A stretch of 46,900 bases of DNA from Gammaproteobacteria bacterium (GCA_024276955.1 JAJRWE010000218.1:1-46900), one strand, 5' to 3'; counted from the stretch's first letter, positions 33,600 through 43,784 are shown. Numbers and translations: made by a program. Notes: generated by a model not told the origin, from the letters alone.

Positions 33600-33902
33600 T
33601 CAGGTCAGGGTAAACATCTTGTCCAGGTTGGAAATAGACAGCACTTTGCGCACTTCCGGGCTGCAGTTCAACAGGCAAATATCGGCGGATGCCTCACCGG
33701 CAAACTCGCGCAGCAGCAGCAACATGCCCATGGCCGAGCTGTCCATAAAGGTGGTCTGGCTTAGATCGATAATGAACTTGGTATCGGCTGGCATATTCCG
33801 GTAGGCATCACGAAACTCCGCATGCAGACTAAAATCAAAGCGGCCAGTGATGACGATGTCCAGCTGATCGCCTTCTTCGGAAAGATGTGTCGTAATACCC
33901 AT
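33600..33902 (-). CDS. STAS-domain anti-sigma factor antagonist-like protein
   Basis: 100 aa single STAS domain. The phosphorylatable serine region is present: FIIDLSQTTFMDSSAMGMLLLL (two serines after Asp). A gene of this kind closes several chemosensory or biofilm-signalling clusters. It lies 247 bp downstream of cheB2, with a gap that holds no recognised gene, so it may or may not be in the same transcript. The partner kinase or phosphatase is not in this window. Confidence 0.88.
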   Translation of the reverse strand: MGITTHLSEEGDQLDIVITGRFDFSLHAEFRDAYRNMPADTKFIIDLSQTTFMDSSAMGMLLLLREFAGEASADICLLNCSPEVRKVLSISNLDKMFTLT

Positions 33903-34149
33903 ACCGCTTGTCTCCTAGCTCATCACAGCTCGCCAACGGGCGACCGCCCATGCCTTTCGCTGCCCATACTTATCGCTGATTGTAGTCGGCAGCCGACTGT
34001 TTTTTAAAACGCATCTATCGTTAATGATACCATCATAATCACTGCTATCCCGACATTATTACCCGGCATCAACAGTCGTCGCTTGAGGCGAGCAGCGGGG
34101 AGTCCAACCCGGAGAGGTTGGAAAGGCCACCGCCATTTTTGGCAATCTG

Positions 34150-35229
34150 TCAGCCCTTCAACCGCTGCAGGATATGCCCCGGAATCTTGGTCAGGGAAAG
34201 CACACTGTCCACGCAGCCCAACTTTACCGCCTCGCCCGGCATACCCCACACCACACTGCTTTTCTCATCCTGGGCGATGGTCGGTGCGCCGGCCTCTTTC
34301 ATTTCCTGCATGCCCCGCGCACCATCGTCACCCATGCCCGTCAGCAGCACGGAAATGGCGTTCGAACCCACATTCTGCGCCACCGAGCGGAACAGGACAT
34401 CCACAGACGGTTTGTGCCGGTTGACCGGCGGGCCATCGTTGAGACGACAGATATATCGTGCGCCGTCCCGCTCCACCAACAGGTGCTGGCTGCCGGGTGC
34501 GATATAGGCGTGACCGGTGACAATCTGCTGCCCATCTTCGGCCTCACAAACCGTCATCGCCGAAATACCGTTCATACGTTTGGCAAAGGGGGCACTGAAG
34601 GCCTCTGGAATATGTTGTGTGATCACCGTCCCCGGCGTATCCGCCGGCAGGCGCATAAGCACCTCCTTGATGGCCTCGGTACCGCCCGTCGAGGCGCCAA
34701 TGGCGAGAATACGGTCGGTGGTACGGAAATGACGCACTGCCGACACCTTGCCGAGCACCGCATCCGCCGTATGCCGTTCCGACACATCTTCGGCACGGGC
34801 CAGGCTGCTCGTCAGGGCCTGCACCCGGGCGCTGGCCGCCGTGCGCACCTTGGTGATGATCTCTTCGGCATAATCGTCCAGGGTGTGGGCAATATCTGTC
34901 TTGGGCTTTGAGACAAAATCCACCGCACCCAACTCCAGCGCCTGAAAGGTAATATCGGCGCCCTTCTCCGTGAGGGTCGAGACCATCACCACCGGCATGG
35001 GGCGCAGCCGCATAAGATTACGCAGGAAGGTCACGCCGTCCATGCGTGGCATCTCCACATCCAGGGTCAGTACATCCGGCTTCAGCGACTTGATACGCTC
35101 GCGCGCCACAAAGGGATCTTGTGCGGTACCAACGACCTCGATATCCGGTGCAGAATTCAGCATCTCGGTCAACACCTGCCGCACCAACGCCGAATCATCG
35201 ACGATCAGTACCTTGATTTTCCTGTCCAT
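34150..35229 (-). CDS. cheB: CheB methylesterase/deamidase of the second chemosensory cluster
   Basis: 359 aa. Receiver: [34 protein letters not shown] in FVSKPK. Catalytic domain: serine in [13 protein letters not shown], histidine in [14 protein letters not shown], aspartate in [12 protein letters not shown]. It is closer in style to the classical CheB with GASTGG than CheB1 (GTSTGG). It would demethylate the globin receptor encoded at 37021. A gap of 236 bp separates it from cheD; no convincing promoter was recognised in it. Confidence 0.95.
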   Translation of the reverse strand: MDRKIKVLIVDDSALVRQVLTEMLNSAPDIEVVGTAQDPFVARERIKSLKPDVLTLDVEMPRMDGVTFLRNLMRLRPMPVVMVSTLTEKGADITFQALELGAVDFVSKPKTDIAHTLDDYAEEIITKVRTAASARVQALTSSLARAEDVSERHTADAVLGKVSAVRHFRTTDRILAIGASTGGTEAIKEVLMRLPADTPGTVITQHIPEAFSAPFAKRMNGISAMTVCEAEDGQQIVTGHAYIAPGSQHLLVERDGARYICRLNDGPPVNRHKPSVDVLFRSVAQNVGSNAISVLLTGMGDDGARGMQEMKEAGAPTIAQDEKSSVVWGMPGEAVKLGCVDSVLSLTKIPGHILQRLKG

Positions 35230-35465
35230 TGCTTCAATTTTCCGATAGTGAGGAGCCGATGATCAATTCATGACTGGCTGCTCTGTGTCAAAATCACCAA
35301 TTCCAGCTTTATACTCAAATTGGCCGCTGGAATCTGTTAAACCTGACAGCGTATCTGTCGAGTAACTTACATCGGATACAGGGCTCTCAATCTAATGTGC
35401 TGCTGAGACAGGTGTTACCAAACATTACCGGACCGCCATTGTCACTTGAGGGCCTTAATAATTTC

Positions 35466-36113
35466 TTAAAACAGATCGATCTCACCACTAACCGGCTGCT
35501 GGTCAATCTGTTTCATGTAAGCCGTTTCGCGCTCGGCCACGGTGCGGTTGTGCATGTTGCGCAACTTCTTCACCCGTACCAGCCCGGTATAAGGATGAAA
35601 CAACACCTTGCGGGGATAGATATCACCCACGTCTTTGGCCTCCAGCTTCAATCCTTCGAGACGCAGATATTCTTCGACGAAATGAATATTTCGCTCCCCC
35701 ACATTACTGCTCATGGTTTTGCTCAGCACCTTGCCACCACCGAAGATTTTCACTTCCAGATTCTTACGCGAACCGCCGTGCTTGAGGATCTCGTTAATCA
35801 GTAATTCCATGGCGTAATTGCCATAGCGGGTGGAAAGGCCTCCATCCGAGTCCCAGCTGCCACTACCAGAGGACAACGGCAGCATAAAGTGATTCATGCC
35901 ACCGACCTTGAAAATAGGGTCACGCACACAGGCTGAAACACAGGAACCCAGCACCGTGGTGACTACCTCATCCTCGGTGGTCACATAGACCTCGCCGGGC
36001 AGGATTTTGGCGGCATATTTATCATTCGTCTTGTCCCAGTAGCGTTTGATACCCTCGAAACCTTCGAGGGCCGGCGGCAGTCCACTGGGTGATTTTTCTT
36101 TTAGCAGGGCCAT
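35466..36113 (-). CDS. cheD: Chemoreceptor glutamine deamidase CheD
   Basis: About 215 aa. The catalytic Cys-His pair is visible: TTVLGSCVSACVRDP (Cys) and GMNHFMLP (His), with Thr upstream. Also NAYAMELLINEIL-like segment YGNYAMELLINEILKHGG and KIFGGGKVL. ATG at 36113 is preferred because GAGAGGGATGTC lies just upstream; a longer frame would run into the end of cheR. It modifies receptor glutamines and so tunes kinase activity. Confidence 0.94.
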   Translation of the reverse strand: MALLKEKSPSGLPPALEGFEGIKRYWDKTNDKYAAKILPGEVYVTTEDEVVTTVLGSCVSACVRDPIFKVGGMNHFMLPLSSGSGSWDSDGGLSTRYGNYAMELLINEILKHGGSRKNLEVKIFGGGKVLSKTMSSNVGERNIHFVEEYLRLEGLKLEAKDVGDIYPRKVLFHPYTGLVRVKKLRNMHNRTVAERETAYMKQIDQQPVSGEIDLF

Positions 36114-36123
36114 GACATCCCTC

Positions 36124-36990
36124 TCAATAGACTTTGCGGTAGATCGTCTTGCCAATCAGTTTGAAGCGATCGCTGACCTTGAACAGGGATTCCGAGTGGC
36201 CGATGAACAGATGCCCGCCCACCGGTAGCAGCTCGGCATAGCGGTCAAACAACACCTTCTGCGTCGGCTTGTCGAAATAGATCACCACATTGCGACAGAA
36301 GATGAAATCCAGCGGTCCGCTGATGGGCCACTCCTGCATCAAATTCAATTGGCGAAAGGCGATCAACTCACGTAACGGAGGACGTACCTGCACCATGCCC
36401 TCATTGTCCGCCTTGCCGCGCAAAAACCAGCGCCGCAAGCGCTCGGGAGAAATGCCGTTAACCCGCTCTTGGGTATAGACTCCGCACTGCGCCTTAGCCA
36501 CCACGTCGGAATCGAGATCAGTGGCCAACAGGCGGACATCCCAGCCCTTTTCCGGCAAAGTCTCGCGCAGCACCATGGCAATGGAATAGGGCTCCTCGCC
36601 GGTAGAACAACCCGCAGACCAACAACGCAGACGGCGATCTGCCTTGCTCTGCATCAGCTCCGGCAACAGGGTGTCGCGCAAATAGTCGAAGTGATGGTTT
36701 TCGCGAAAAAACGAAGTAAGATTGGTGGTAATAGCATTGGTGAAGTTCACCAATTCACCATCATCCCCCGCCTTCAACAGATTGCAGTAGTCGACGAAGT
36801 GCTCCTGCCCCAGCTGCCGCAGCCGGCGGCTAAGCCGGCTATAGACCAGATTTCGCTTGGCATCATTAAGCACAATACCGGTTTTTTCCGCCACCAGTTG
36901 ACGGATGAATTCAAAATCGGCATCGGTGAAGATAAATTCACGTTCACCGTTCGAAACCCTTTCCTTGCGTGCCACACCAGCGTAAGACAT
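36124..36990 (-). CDS. cheR: Chemoreceptor methyltransferase CheR
   Basis: 288 aa. N-terminal helical domain, then SAM-binding methyltransferase: TNLTSFFRENHHFDYL, LRCWSAGCSTGEEPYSIAM (SAM loop), DLDSDVVAKA, and FIFCRNVVIYFDKPTQ. It methylates receptor glutamates. It begins 30 bp after the receptor gene; the receptor ends in EWEEF, the tether that CheR-type enzymes bind. Confidence 0.95.
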   Translation of the reverse strand: MSYAGVARKERVSNGEREFIFTDADFEFIRQLVAEKTGIVLNDAKRNLVYSRLSRRLRQLGQEHFVDYCNLLKAGDDGELVNFTNAITTNLTSFFRENHHFDYLRDTLLPELMQSKADRRLRCWSAGCSTGEEPYSIAMVLRETLPEKGWDVRLLATDLDSDVVAKAQCGVYTQERVNGISPERLRRWFLRGKADNEGMVQVRPPLRELIAFRQLNLMQEWPISGPLDFIFCRNVVIYFDKPTQKVLFDRYAELLPVGGHLFIGHSESLFKVSDRFKLIGKTIYRKVY

Positions 36991-37020
36991 AAGCTACGAC
37001 TCCTTTTTTTACACCGCGTC

Positions 37021-39567
37021 TCAGAACTCTTCCCACTCACCATCACCATCCGCCACTGGGCGCGGGGATGGAGCCGGGCGGGTGCTGGGACGCGCCGCCG
37101 GGGCGGGCGCCGCTGGGCTCACGGCCTGTGCCTGCTGTACACGTGGCGCCGCCGGGGCCGCGGGCTGTACGGCACTGCCATCAATGCGAAAGAAGGCCAT
37201 ACGCTGACTCATATCACGTGCCTGATCATCGAGGGATTCAGCCGCTGCGGCAGCCTCTTCCACCAACGCGGCATTCTGCTGAGTCACTTCATCGAGCTGG
37301 GTAATCGCCTTGTTCACCTGCTCGATGCCGATGGATTGTTCCTGACTGGCAGCGGCAATCTCGGCGACGATGTCACTCACCTTTTTTACTGATCCAACAA
37401 TTTCAGTGAGGGTTTCGCCGGAGCGATCCACCAGCTTACTGCCCTCGCCGACCTTTTCCACACTGTCACTGATCAGCGATTTGATTTCCTTTGCCGCTGA
37501 TGCACTGCGCTGGGCCAGATTGCGTACCTCGGAGGCCACGACTGCGAAACCGCGACCCTGTTCACCGGCCCGGGCGGCCTCTACCGCCGCGTTCAGCGCC
37601 AACAGGTTGGTCTGGAAGGCGATTTCATCGATGACGCCAATAATGTCGGCAATCTTCTTGCTTGAACTGTTGATCTCGGCCATGGCGTCGACGGCCTTCT
37701 GCACCACCTCGCCGCCCTGCTCCGCCTGATCGCGGGCGCCGTTGGCCAGCTGATTGGCCTGGCGGGCGTTGTCGGCATTCTGCTTCACCGTGGAGGTCAG
37801 CTGCTCCATGCTGGAGGCGGTCTCTTCCAGCGAAGAAGCCTGCTCCTCGGTGCGCTGGCTGAGGTCGGTATTGCCCTGGGATATCTCGCTGGCCGCCGAG
37901 GTGATACTCTCGGTGGCGACGCGAATACCGCCCACGGTCTCCTGCAAATTACTGACCGAGGCATTCACCGACTTGCTGAGCACAGCAAATTCACCCTGAT
38001 ACTCCGTGCTGGCCGTTTCGGTCAAGTCCCCTTCGGCCAGGCGGGTCATGACGCTGGAGATGTCACTGATCGGTTCAACGATGGCATCCAGCATGCTGTT
38101 AATGCCCTCGGACAACATGCGCAGAAAGCCCTGATAGCGATCCACATCCAGACGCTGGCGCAGATCACCATGGGTAGCGGCCTTGATTAATTCCGCCAGC
38201 GCGCGCTCGGCTGCCTTTTGCTCAGTGATGTCGCGCCACTCCACCATATTGCCCATGTACTGGCCCTTGCCATCGAGTACCGCCGTGGCATTGACCTCGA
38301 ATTCCAGATCGGCCACCTTGATTTCGGCCTTGGCCGGCAGGCGCGAGGGATCGCCCAGCAGGGCACGCTGGTGAGCGGGATTCTTGTGAAATATGTCGAT
38401 ATTTGTGCCCACCAGATTGTGCGCATCGAAACCGGGGAAGCGTGCGCGCAGCACATCCTGACGCGCCGCCATCATTCTTACCACCGCCGGGTTGACGTAG
38501 GTAATATTGAGGTCTTCATCGCACAGCATGAGATTGGACTGCGAACCATCGACGGCCGACTGCAGCCGCTCCACCTCACGCGCCGCCATGCGTTCCTCGG
38601 TAACGTCCTTCCACTGTACGGCATAGCCGAGATGACGGCCGGCGGCATCGGTGAGGGGCCGGGTCTGGTGTTCAAAGATGAAGCGGCCGGGGGTAATCTC
38701 ACCGTGGCGCACATCGTCCGGACCCATGGCGTGAAGGATGCGTTTGATGACCTCGGGATCCTTGTGGTAGCGATGGATACTGCCGCCCACTACCGAGTCG
38801 ACACTAAAGCCCGGCAGATATTGGGCCAGCTCATCCTCTACCGAGGTGAGCGTATCGCGCGCCTGCTTATTGACGAAAATAATATTCTCGTCGGCATCGG
38901 CAATCATAATATTGATGGGCGAATGCTCGAGAATCGAGTACATCGCCTCCAGGCTGTTGAGGGCCTCACTGCTGCCCATCACCGATTCCATTTCTTTCTT
39001 GCTTGCTGCCATCGTCTTCTCCTCCAGGACTCCATCCGCCGACAGCATGGTAGCCGCCACGGTATTCAGTGCATTACGCCAGGCATTCGCGACCTCATCG
39101 GTCCACAGATCACCGGCAAATTCTTCCATTACGTCGAGCAGCGTCTCCGCCACCGCCGTGTAGTGTTCCTCTTTCGCCCCGTAGGCATGATGCTTCACGC
39201 CCAGGCTCAGCAAGGCCTTGCGCAACTGGGCCGGGCGCCGCAGGCTGTTGACCACCAACTGTAGGGCCGCCAGCAGTTTTTTCTGCTGTTGCGCCGGATC
39301 AGTATTGGCGAACATGGGTCGCACCTCGGGGAAGCGCGCGAATAATTCTTCGTAGAACCGCGCTACCAAAGCTTCGCCTTGCGGCGCCAGGGCGGCAAAG
39401 GTCTCTTCCAGCAGGGCAGCCTCCAGGCCATCACGCCGCTGGCCGCGGCTACGGGGCTTTGGTTTGGTCTGAGACGTGCCGGCATTGACGGCCACCAGGG
39501 GCGTCTCTTCCTGCTTCATCCAGGCCAGTGGGTCGGCCCCCATGGGTGATTTCTTACGTGTTGCCAT
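37021..39567 (-). CDS. Soluble globin-PAS-PAS chemoreceptor (oxygen-sensing MCP)
   Basis: 848 aa, no membrane helix. A basic, disordered N-terminus (residues 1-47, MATRKKSP...KPKPRSRGQRR) precedes a globin domain (about 48-170): FYEELFARFPEVRPMF with B10 tyrosine Y72, and GVKHHAYGAKEEHY with proximal histidine H126, close in form to Vitreoscilla hemoglobin. Two PAS domains follow (about 205-335 and 338-460), each ending in a WxDxTE-type segment. A HAMP-like linker (about 460-520) leads to the MCP signalling hairpin with tip EIAFQTNLLALNAAVEAARAGE. The Pro/Ala tail ends in EWEEF, a CheR/CheB tether as in Pseudomonas Aer-2. The PAS domains may bind haem too, but that is not visible. Confidence 0.93.
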   Translation of the reverse strand: MATRKKSPMGADPLAWMKQEETPLVAVNAGTSQTKPKPRSRGQRRDGLEAALLEETFAALAPQGEALVARFYEELFARFPEVRPMFANTDPAQQQKKLLAALQLVVNSLRRPAQLRKALLSLGVKHHAYGAKEEHYTAVAETLLDVMEEFAGDLWTDEVANAWRNALNTVAATMLSADGVLEEKTMAASKKEMESVMGSSEALNSLEAMYSILEHSPINIMIADADENIIFVNKQARDTLTSVEDELAQYLPGFSVDSVVGGSIHRYHKDPEVIKRILHAMGPDDVRHGEITPGRFIFEHQTRPLTDAAGRHLGYAVQWKDVTEERMAAREVERLQSAVDGSQSNLMLCDEDLNITYVNPAVVRMMAARQDVLRARFPGFDAHNLVGTNIDIFHKNPAHQRALLGDPSRLPAKAEIKVADLEFEVNATAVLDGKGQYMGNMVEWRDITEQKAAERALAELIKAATHGDLRQRLDVDRYQGFLRMLSEGINSMLDAIVEPISDISSVMTRLAEGDLTETASTEYQGEFAVLSKSVNASVSNLQETVGGIRVATESITSAASEISQGNTDLSQRTEEQASSLEETASSMEQLTSTVKQNADNARQANQLANGARDQAEQGGEVVQKAVDAMAEINSSSKKIADIIGVIDEIAFQTNLLALNAAVEAARAGEQGRGFAVVASEVRNLAQRSASAAKEIKSLISDSVEKVGEGSKLVDRSGETLTEIVGSVKKVSDIVAEIAAASQEQSIGIEQVNKAITQLDEVTQQNAALVEEAAAAAESLDDQARDMSQRMAFFRIDGSAVQPAAPAAPRVQQAQAVSPAAPAPAARPSTRPAPSPRPVADGDGEWEEF

Positions 39568-39610
39568 CGGACATCTACTCCAGGTTATCCTGCATACGGC
39601 TTATTTTTTT

Positions 39611-39744
39611 CCACGGAGTCACAGAGGACACGGAGAAAAATCTTGCCGGCCAAGTACCGGTATTTCTCCTGTACCCGATGGGAAAATGATCTGGCATCTT
39701 ACTCATTATTTTTCCAACTCCGTATCCTCTGTGACTCCGTGGCA
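39611..39744. repeat. CACAGAG-armed inverted repeat, mid-length spacer
   Basis: CCACGGAGTCACAGAGGACA (39611-39630) CGGAG pairs with CTCCGTATCCTCTGTGACTC (39718-39737) CGTGG. The arms are long and nearly perfect, with about 80 bases between. It interrupts the second chemosensory cluster between parA and the receptor gene, both on the minus strand. It could attenuate the receptor-cheR-cheD part. Confidence 0.85.
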
Positions 39745-39816
39745 AACAAGCTGGCTATCCGTTCCAGCAGGAGCTGGCGAAAATACTGATAATCAACTGC
39801 AAGGTTGTTTCAGATA

Positions 39817-40575
39817 TCAGTGCCATTGTAAGGTCACCATTTCCTTTGCCAGCCGGCGGTAATCCTCGGCGCCGTGACTGCTGTTCTGATATTCAAAAAT
39901 GGTTTCACCAAAACTGGGGCATTCGGCCAGCGCCACATTTTCACGGATGGCGGTATCCAGCAGCCGGTCCTGAAAGTGTTCTGCAAGCCGCTCACGCACC
40001 TCGCGCGCCAGACGTCGCTGGGCGTGATAGCGGGTCATCACCACCCGGCGCGGCAATGGCCGGCGCAGGGTCTCTTCGACAAAGTTCAGGGTCTCCATAA
40101 AGCGCGACAGGCTATGCAGGGCCAGATAGTCGCTGGAGACGGGGATCAGCAATTCAGAAGCGGCGAACAGGGCATTCATGCCCAGCAGGCCAGCCGATGG
40201 CGGGCAATCGATAATCACCGCATCGTAGCTTTCATCGCAGGCATCGAGGGCTGCACGCAGATGCATGCCGCGTGCCTTGCCACCTTCGCTGAGATGTTCA
40301 ACATTCACCAGACTGCGACCGGCCGGCACCAAATCGAGCCCGTCACGTGTATTCAGCCGGTAATCAAGCAGGGACGCACCCTCAAGCAGCACCGCATCCA
40401 TGCCCGGTGTTGCCGCATCGACACCCAGGGCAGTGGTGAGGTGGGCCTGGGGATCGAGATCCAGCGCCAGCACCCGCAGCTTGCTCAACGCCAGGGCGTG
40501 AGCAAGATTGACGGCGGTGGTGGTCTTACCCACCCCACCCTTCTGGTTCATGATGGCGATCACTCTGGCGTCCAC
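39817..40575 (-). CDS. ParA/PpfA-like ATPase of the second chemosensory cluster
   Basis: 252 aa. Deviant Walker [20 protein letters not shown], Walker A' [16 protein letters not shown], switch [20 protein letters not shown]. It lies between cheW2 (1-base gap) and the soluble receptor. In Rhodobacter sphaeroides, PpfA positions a cytoplasmic chemosensory cluster together with the receptor TlpT; the same gene company here suggests the same job. No ParB gene or parS sites were seen. Confidence 0.92.
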   Translation of the reverse strand: MDARVIAIMNQKGGVGKTTTAVNLAHALALSKLRVLALDLDPQAHLTTALGVDAATPGMDAVLLEGASLLDYRLNTRDGLDLVPAGRSLVNVEHLSEGGKARGMHLRAALDACDESYDAVIIDCPPSAGLLGMNALFAASELLIPVSSDYLALHSLSRFMETLNFVEETLRRPLPRRVVMTRYHAQRRLAREVRERLAEHFQDRLLDTAIRENVALAECPSFGETIFEYQNSSHGAEDYRRLAKEMVTLQWH

Positions 40576-40576
40576 A

Positions 40577-41104
40577 TCATTCGTGTTCGATGGCGCTGTC
40601 CATCACCGCCAGCTCACCGCTATTGAGCAAGTGGTCGATGTCAAGAATGATCACCATGGTCTCGTCCACCGTGGCCAATCCCTGCACGAAATCCACGTTG
40701 ACCACGCTGCCAAAATCCGGTGCCGGCTTGAGGGACTCATCCTGTACGTTGTAGACGTCGGACACCGCATCCACCACAATGCCCATCACCCGGCCCTTGT
40801 CCTCACGCATCACCTTGAGCACGATGACCACGGTCATGGGACCATACTCCATCGGCTCCAGACCGAAGCGGCGGCGCAGGTCGACGATGGGCACGATGGT
40901 GCCACGCAGGTTGATCACGCCGCGGATATAGTCCGGGGTGTTGGGAATCGGCGTTACCGCATTCCAGCCCTTGATCTCCTGCACCCGCAGGATATCCACG
41001 CCGTATTCCTCGCCGGCAAGGAAAAAGGTAAGAAACTGGCTGCCATCGACTTCGCCGGTACCGGCCAGCCCGCTGGCGATTTGTTCTGCTACGTCCATCT
41101 GCAA
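40577..41104 (-). CDS. cheW: Chemotaxis adaptor CheW of the second cluster
   Basis: 175 aa CheW domain: [55 protein letters not shown] and [14 protein letters not shown]. It couples the soluble receptor to CheA2. Tight spacing to parA and 18 bp from cheA2 support one transcript. Confidence 0.95.
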   Translation of the reverse strand: MQMDVAEQIASGLAGTGEVDGSQFLTFFLAGEEYGVDILRVQEIKGWNAVTPIPNTPDYIRGVINLRGTIVPIVDLRRRFGLEPMEYGPMTVVIVLKVMREDKGRVMGIVVDAVSDVYNVQDESLKPAPDFGSVVNVDFVQGLATVDETMVIILDIDHLLNSGELAVMDSAIEHE

Positions 41105-41122
41105 CTCCCGAGAATAATCATA

Positions 41123-43186
41123 TTAAGCAGCCGCACTATTCGCGCGCTTGCTGCCGTTCCGCGACAATTCGATAATACCGCCGATATCGACAATCAGTGC
41201 CACCGTGCCGTCACCGAGGATGGTGGCACCGGAAATACCCCCCACCTTCCTGAAATTGGTTTCCAGACTTTTAATCACTACTTGCTGTTGGGCCAGAAGG
41301 TCATCCACCAGCAGCCCAGCCTGCTGGCCATGCCCCTCCACCACCACCAGCAGGCCGTCTTCCAGGTTCGTGCTGTCCGGCTTCAGGCCGAAGGCATCGT
41401 AAAGACGGATGACAGGCAGGTAATCGTCACGCAGCTTGTACAGCTCGGCGCTGCCGGCAATGGCATTGACCCGCGACGGCTCCACCTGTAGGGATTCGAT
41501 GATGGAGACCAGAGGAATAATGAAGGTCTGTTCGCCCACCCGCACCAGTTGTCCGTCAAGAATGGCCAGCGTCAGCGGCAGGCGAATGGTAAACGTGGAG
41601 CCATTGCCCGGACGTGATTCCACGTCGATAGCACCGCCCAGTGCGGTGATGTTGCGCTTCACCACGTCCATACCCACGCCGCGTCCAGAGACGTCACTGA
41701 CCACATCGGCGGTGGAAAAACCGGGCTGAAACAGGAAGTCGAATATCTCGGCATCGCTGAGATTGTCGCCGCTATTGGTAAGGCCACGTTCAACAGCCTT
41801 GGCGAGAATGCGTTCACGATTGAGACCGGCGCCGTCGTCGCTTATCTCGATGAGGATGTTGCCGCCCTGATGATAGGCATTGAGATGTACCGTACCGGTC
41901 TCAGACTTGCCGGCCTTGAGACGTACCTCGGGGATTTCAATACCGTGATCGACGGCGTTGCGCACCAGATGCACCAGCGGGTCGCCGATCTTTTCCATCA
42001 CCGTCTTGTCCAGCTCGGTCTGCTCACCGGACATTTTTAATTCGATTTTTTTCTCCAGCTTTCCGCACAGGTCGTGCACCATGCGCGGGAAGCGGTTGAA
42101 GGCGAAACTGATGGGCAGCATGCGGATACTCATGACGTTTTCCTGCAGCTCACGCGTATTGCGTTCGAGCTCTGCCAGGCCGTCTTTGAGCCGCTCCACC
42201 TTGTCCATGCTGAAGTCTTCACCCAGCTGGCCCAACATGGATTGGGTGATCACCAGCTCGCCCACCAGATTGATCAATGCATCCACCTTGTCGATGCCGA
42301 CACGGATGGAGGAGTTCTCGGAAGAGCCACGGCTCTTGCGCCGATCACCCTGCCGACGGTCATTGCTGCTGCGGCGTTCTTGTGCCACTGGCGCAGCCTG
42401 CACTGGCGCGGGATTGGCCGCTTCCGGCACACCCTCCGCCGGTGTGTCCACCGCTGATGTCTCATCGCCACCGAGTGGTGTAATGCTTAGTTCGCAATCA
42501 CCGTCCACCCATTCGAACACTTCGTCGATCTGTTCACGACCGACATTACCAAACAGGGTGACCTCCCAACTCAGGCAGGCCTCTTCTGGCTCCATGTCCA
42601 CCAATGCAGGCAGGCCTTCCAGGTCTACCACCGCCTCCATCTCGCCCATGCCGGCCAGTTCGCGGAACAGACGCACCACGTCGTTACCGGAACGCAGCAT
42701 GTCGGGAAAGGGTTTGAAGATGATTTTCCAGCCAGTGACCGCTGGCGTGTCGTCCTGATCCTCCGGCTCGGCCCCGGCCGGTACGGCCGTTTCCAGCGCC
42801 GAACCCAACATGCGATCCAGCCCTGCCTTGACCTCGGCGACCTGCTCAAGATTGATATCGAAGCCTTCCTGCGCCCCGGCCAGCATGTCACGGATGCAAT
42901 CCACGGAACTGAGAAAAAGGTTGATAGCCTCCTGGGTGACCTCGCGCTCACCGGCACGAATCTGGTCCAGCAGGGTTTCGACGACATGGGTGAAGTTACT
43001 GATATCGCTGAAGCCAAAGGTGGCGCTGCCACCCTTGATGGAATGCGCGGCGCGGAAGATGTTATCGACTTCCTCGGCGTCGGCCTCGCCGGGCTGCATT
43101 TCCAGCAGCACCGATTCCATAATGTCCAGCCCCTCAAGACTTTCCTCGATGAAGGTGGCCTTGAATTGTTCCATATCAATGGACAT
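41123..43186 (-). CDS. cheA: CheA histidine kinase of the second cluster
   Basis: 687 aa. P1 with H48 in RAAHSIKGGSATFGF. A P2-like CheY-binding domain (about 150-245: GWKIIFKPFPDMLRSGNDVV, LSWEVTLFGNVGREQIDEVFEW) is present. P3 (DALINLVGELVITQSMLGQ), P4 (LVHLVRNAVDHGIEIPEV, GRGVGMDVVKRNI) and a CheW-like P5 follow. It differs from CheA1, which has no visible P2 and carries short motifs instead. It should phosphorylate CheY2 and CheB2. Confidence 0.95.
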   Translation of the reverse strand: MSIDMEQFKATFIEESLEGLDIMESVLLEMQPGEADAEEVDNIFRAAHSIKGGSATFGFSDISNFTHVVETLLDQIRAGEREVTQEAINLFLSSVDCIRDMLAGAQEGFDINLEQVAEVKAGLDRMLGSALETAVPAGAEPEDQDDTPAVTGWKIIFKPFPDMLRSGNDVVRLFRELAGMGEMEAVVDLEGLPALVDMEPEEACLSWEVTLFGNVGREQIDEVFEWVDGDCELSITPLGGDETSAVDTPAEGVPEAANPAPVQAAPVAQERRSSNDRRQGDRRKSRGSSENSSIRVGIDKVDALINLVGELVITQSMLGQLGEDFSMDKVERLKDGLAELERNTRELQENVMSIRMLPISFAFNRFPRMVHDLCGKLEKKIELKMSGEQTELDKTVMEKIGDPLVHLVRNAVDHGIEIPEVRLKAGKSETGTVHLNAYHQGGNILIEISDDGAGLNRERILAKAVERGLTNSGDNLSDAEIFDFLFQPGFSTADVVSDVSGRGVGMDVVKRNITALGGAIDVESRPGNGSTFTIRLPLTLAILDGQLVRVGEQTFIIPLVSIIESLQVEPSRVNAIAGSAELYKLRDDYLPVIRLYDAFGLKPDSTNLEDGLLVVVEGHGQQAGLLVDDLLAQQQVVIKSLETNFRKVGGISGATILGDGTVALIVDIGGIIELSRNGSKRANSAAA

Positions 43187-43251
43187 GTGCTAGTTTCCGT
43201 ATTTCATAAGATGCGCAGAGAAAGCCCGATCGATCATTTTTGTTAAATTAT

Positions 43252-43704
43252 TCATTTCCCTCCACCAAAAAAACTACCCAGTGCCTTTTTCAGCCAGCTC
43301 TTTTTCTTGCCCAGAACTTCATTGGCATAGGGCACATAGTGCCGGTCTTCATTCTTGATGTGGTTGGTCAGCCATATCTGCAATTCCGACATGAGTTTTC
43401 TGGCAATATCCTGCCCTTTTTCATGCTCTTTTTTGTAATTCTGGATGTGCGCTATAAATGACTCATGCACCTTTTTATGTGACGCTGAAAGCGGATATCC
43501 CGCCTGGGTCATCAGGTCTTCCTCAAATGCAAAGTGGGTGACGGTGTAATCGACCAAGCCCATTAAAATCTGGGTCACCTTGTCATGATCATGATCCGAA
43601 TGAGCCTCGTGCAGATCATTGATATAGTCCACAATGCGGCGATGCTGCCCATCAATAACATCGATCCCTATCGAGAGAGAGGAATCCCAGACCCAATAAC
43701 TCAT
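43252..43704 (-). CDS. Bacteriohemerythrin
   Basis: 150 aa. The di-iron ligands of the hemerythrin fold are all visible: H21 (DGQHRRIVDYIN), H57 and E61 (THFAFEED), H76 and H80 (SASHKKVHESF), H115 and D120 (NHIKNED). The first residues VWDSSLSIGIDVID are the family hallmark. A Lys/Gly-rich tail (GKKKSWLKKALGSFFGGGK) is a small addition. It binds oxygen and may store, carry or sense it. Its place between cheY2 and cheA2, in a cluster with a globin receptor, supports a role in oxygen response. Confidence 0.95.
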   Translation of the reverse strand: MSYWVWDSSLSIGIDVIDGQHRRIVDYINDLHEAHSDHDHDKVTQILMGLVDYTVTHFAFEEDLMTQAGYPLSASHKKVHESFIAHIQNYKKEHEKGQDIARKLMSELQIWLTNHIKNEDRHYVPYANEVLGKKKSWLKKALGSFFGGGK

Positions 43705-43784
43705 TTTTCTTCTCCTTTCTTCATTTCACATAACAGGCCAAACCATTGGCCGTTTCCTGGCTCCGTCTTTGTGAAATATCGAGG

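Noticed and set aside
38218-39264. 348-codon open frame opposite the globin receptor gene
   Set aside because: Antisense shadow of a well-supported MCP gene; its composition has no family resemblance.
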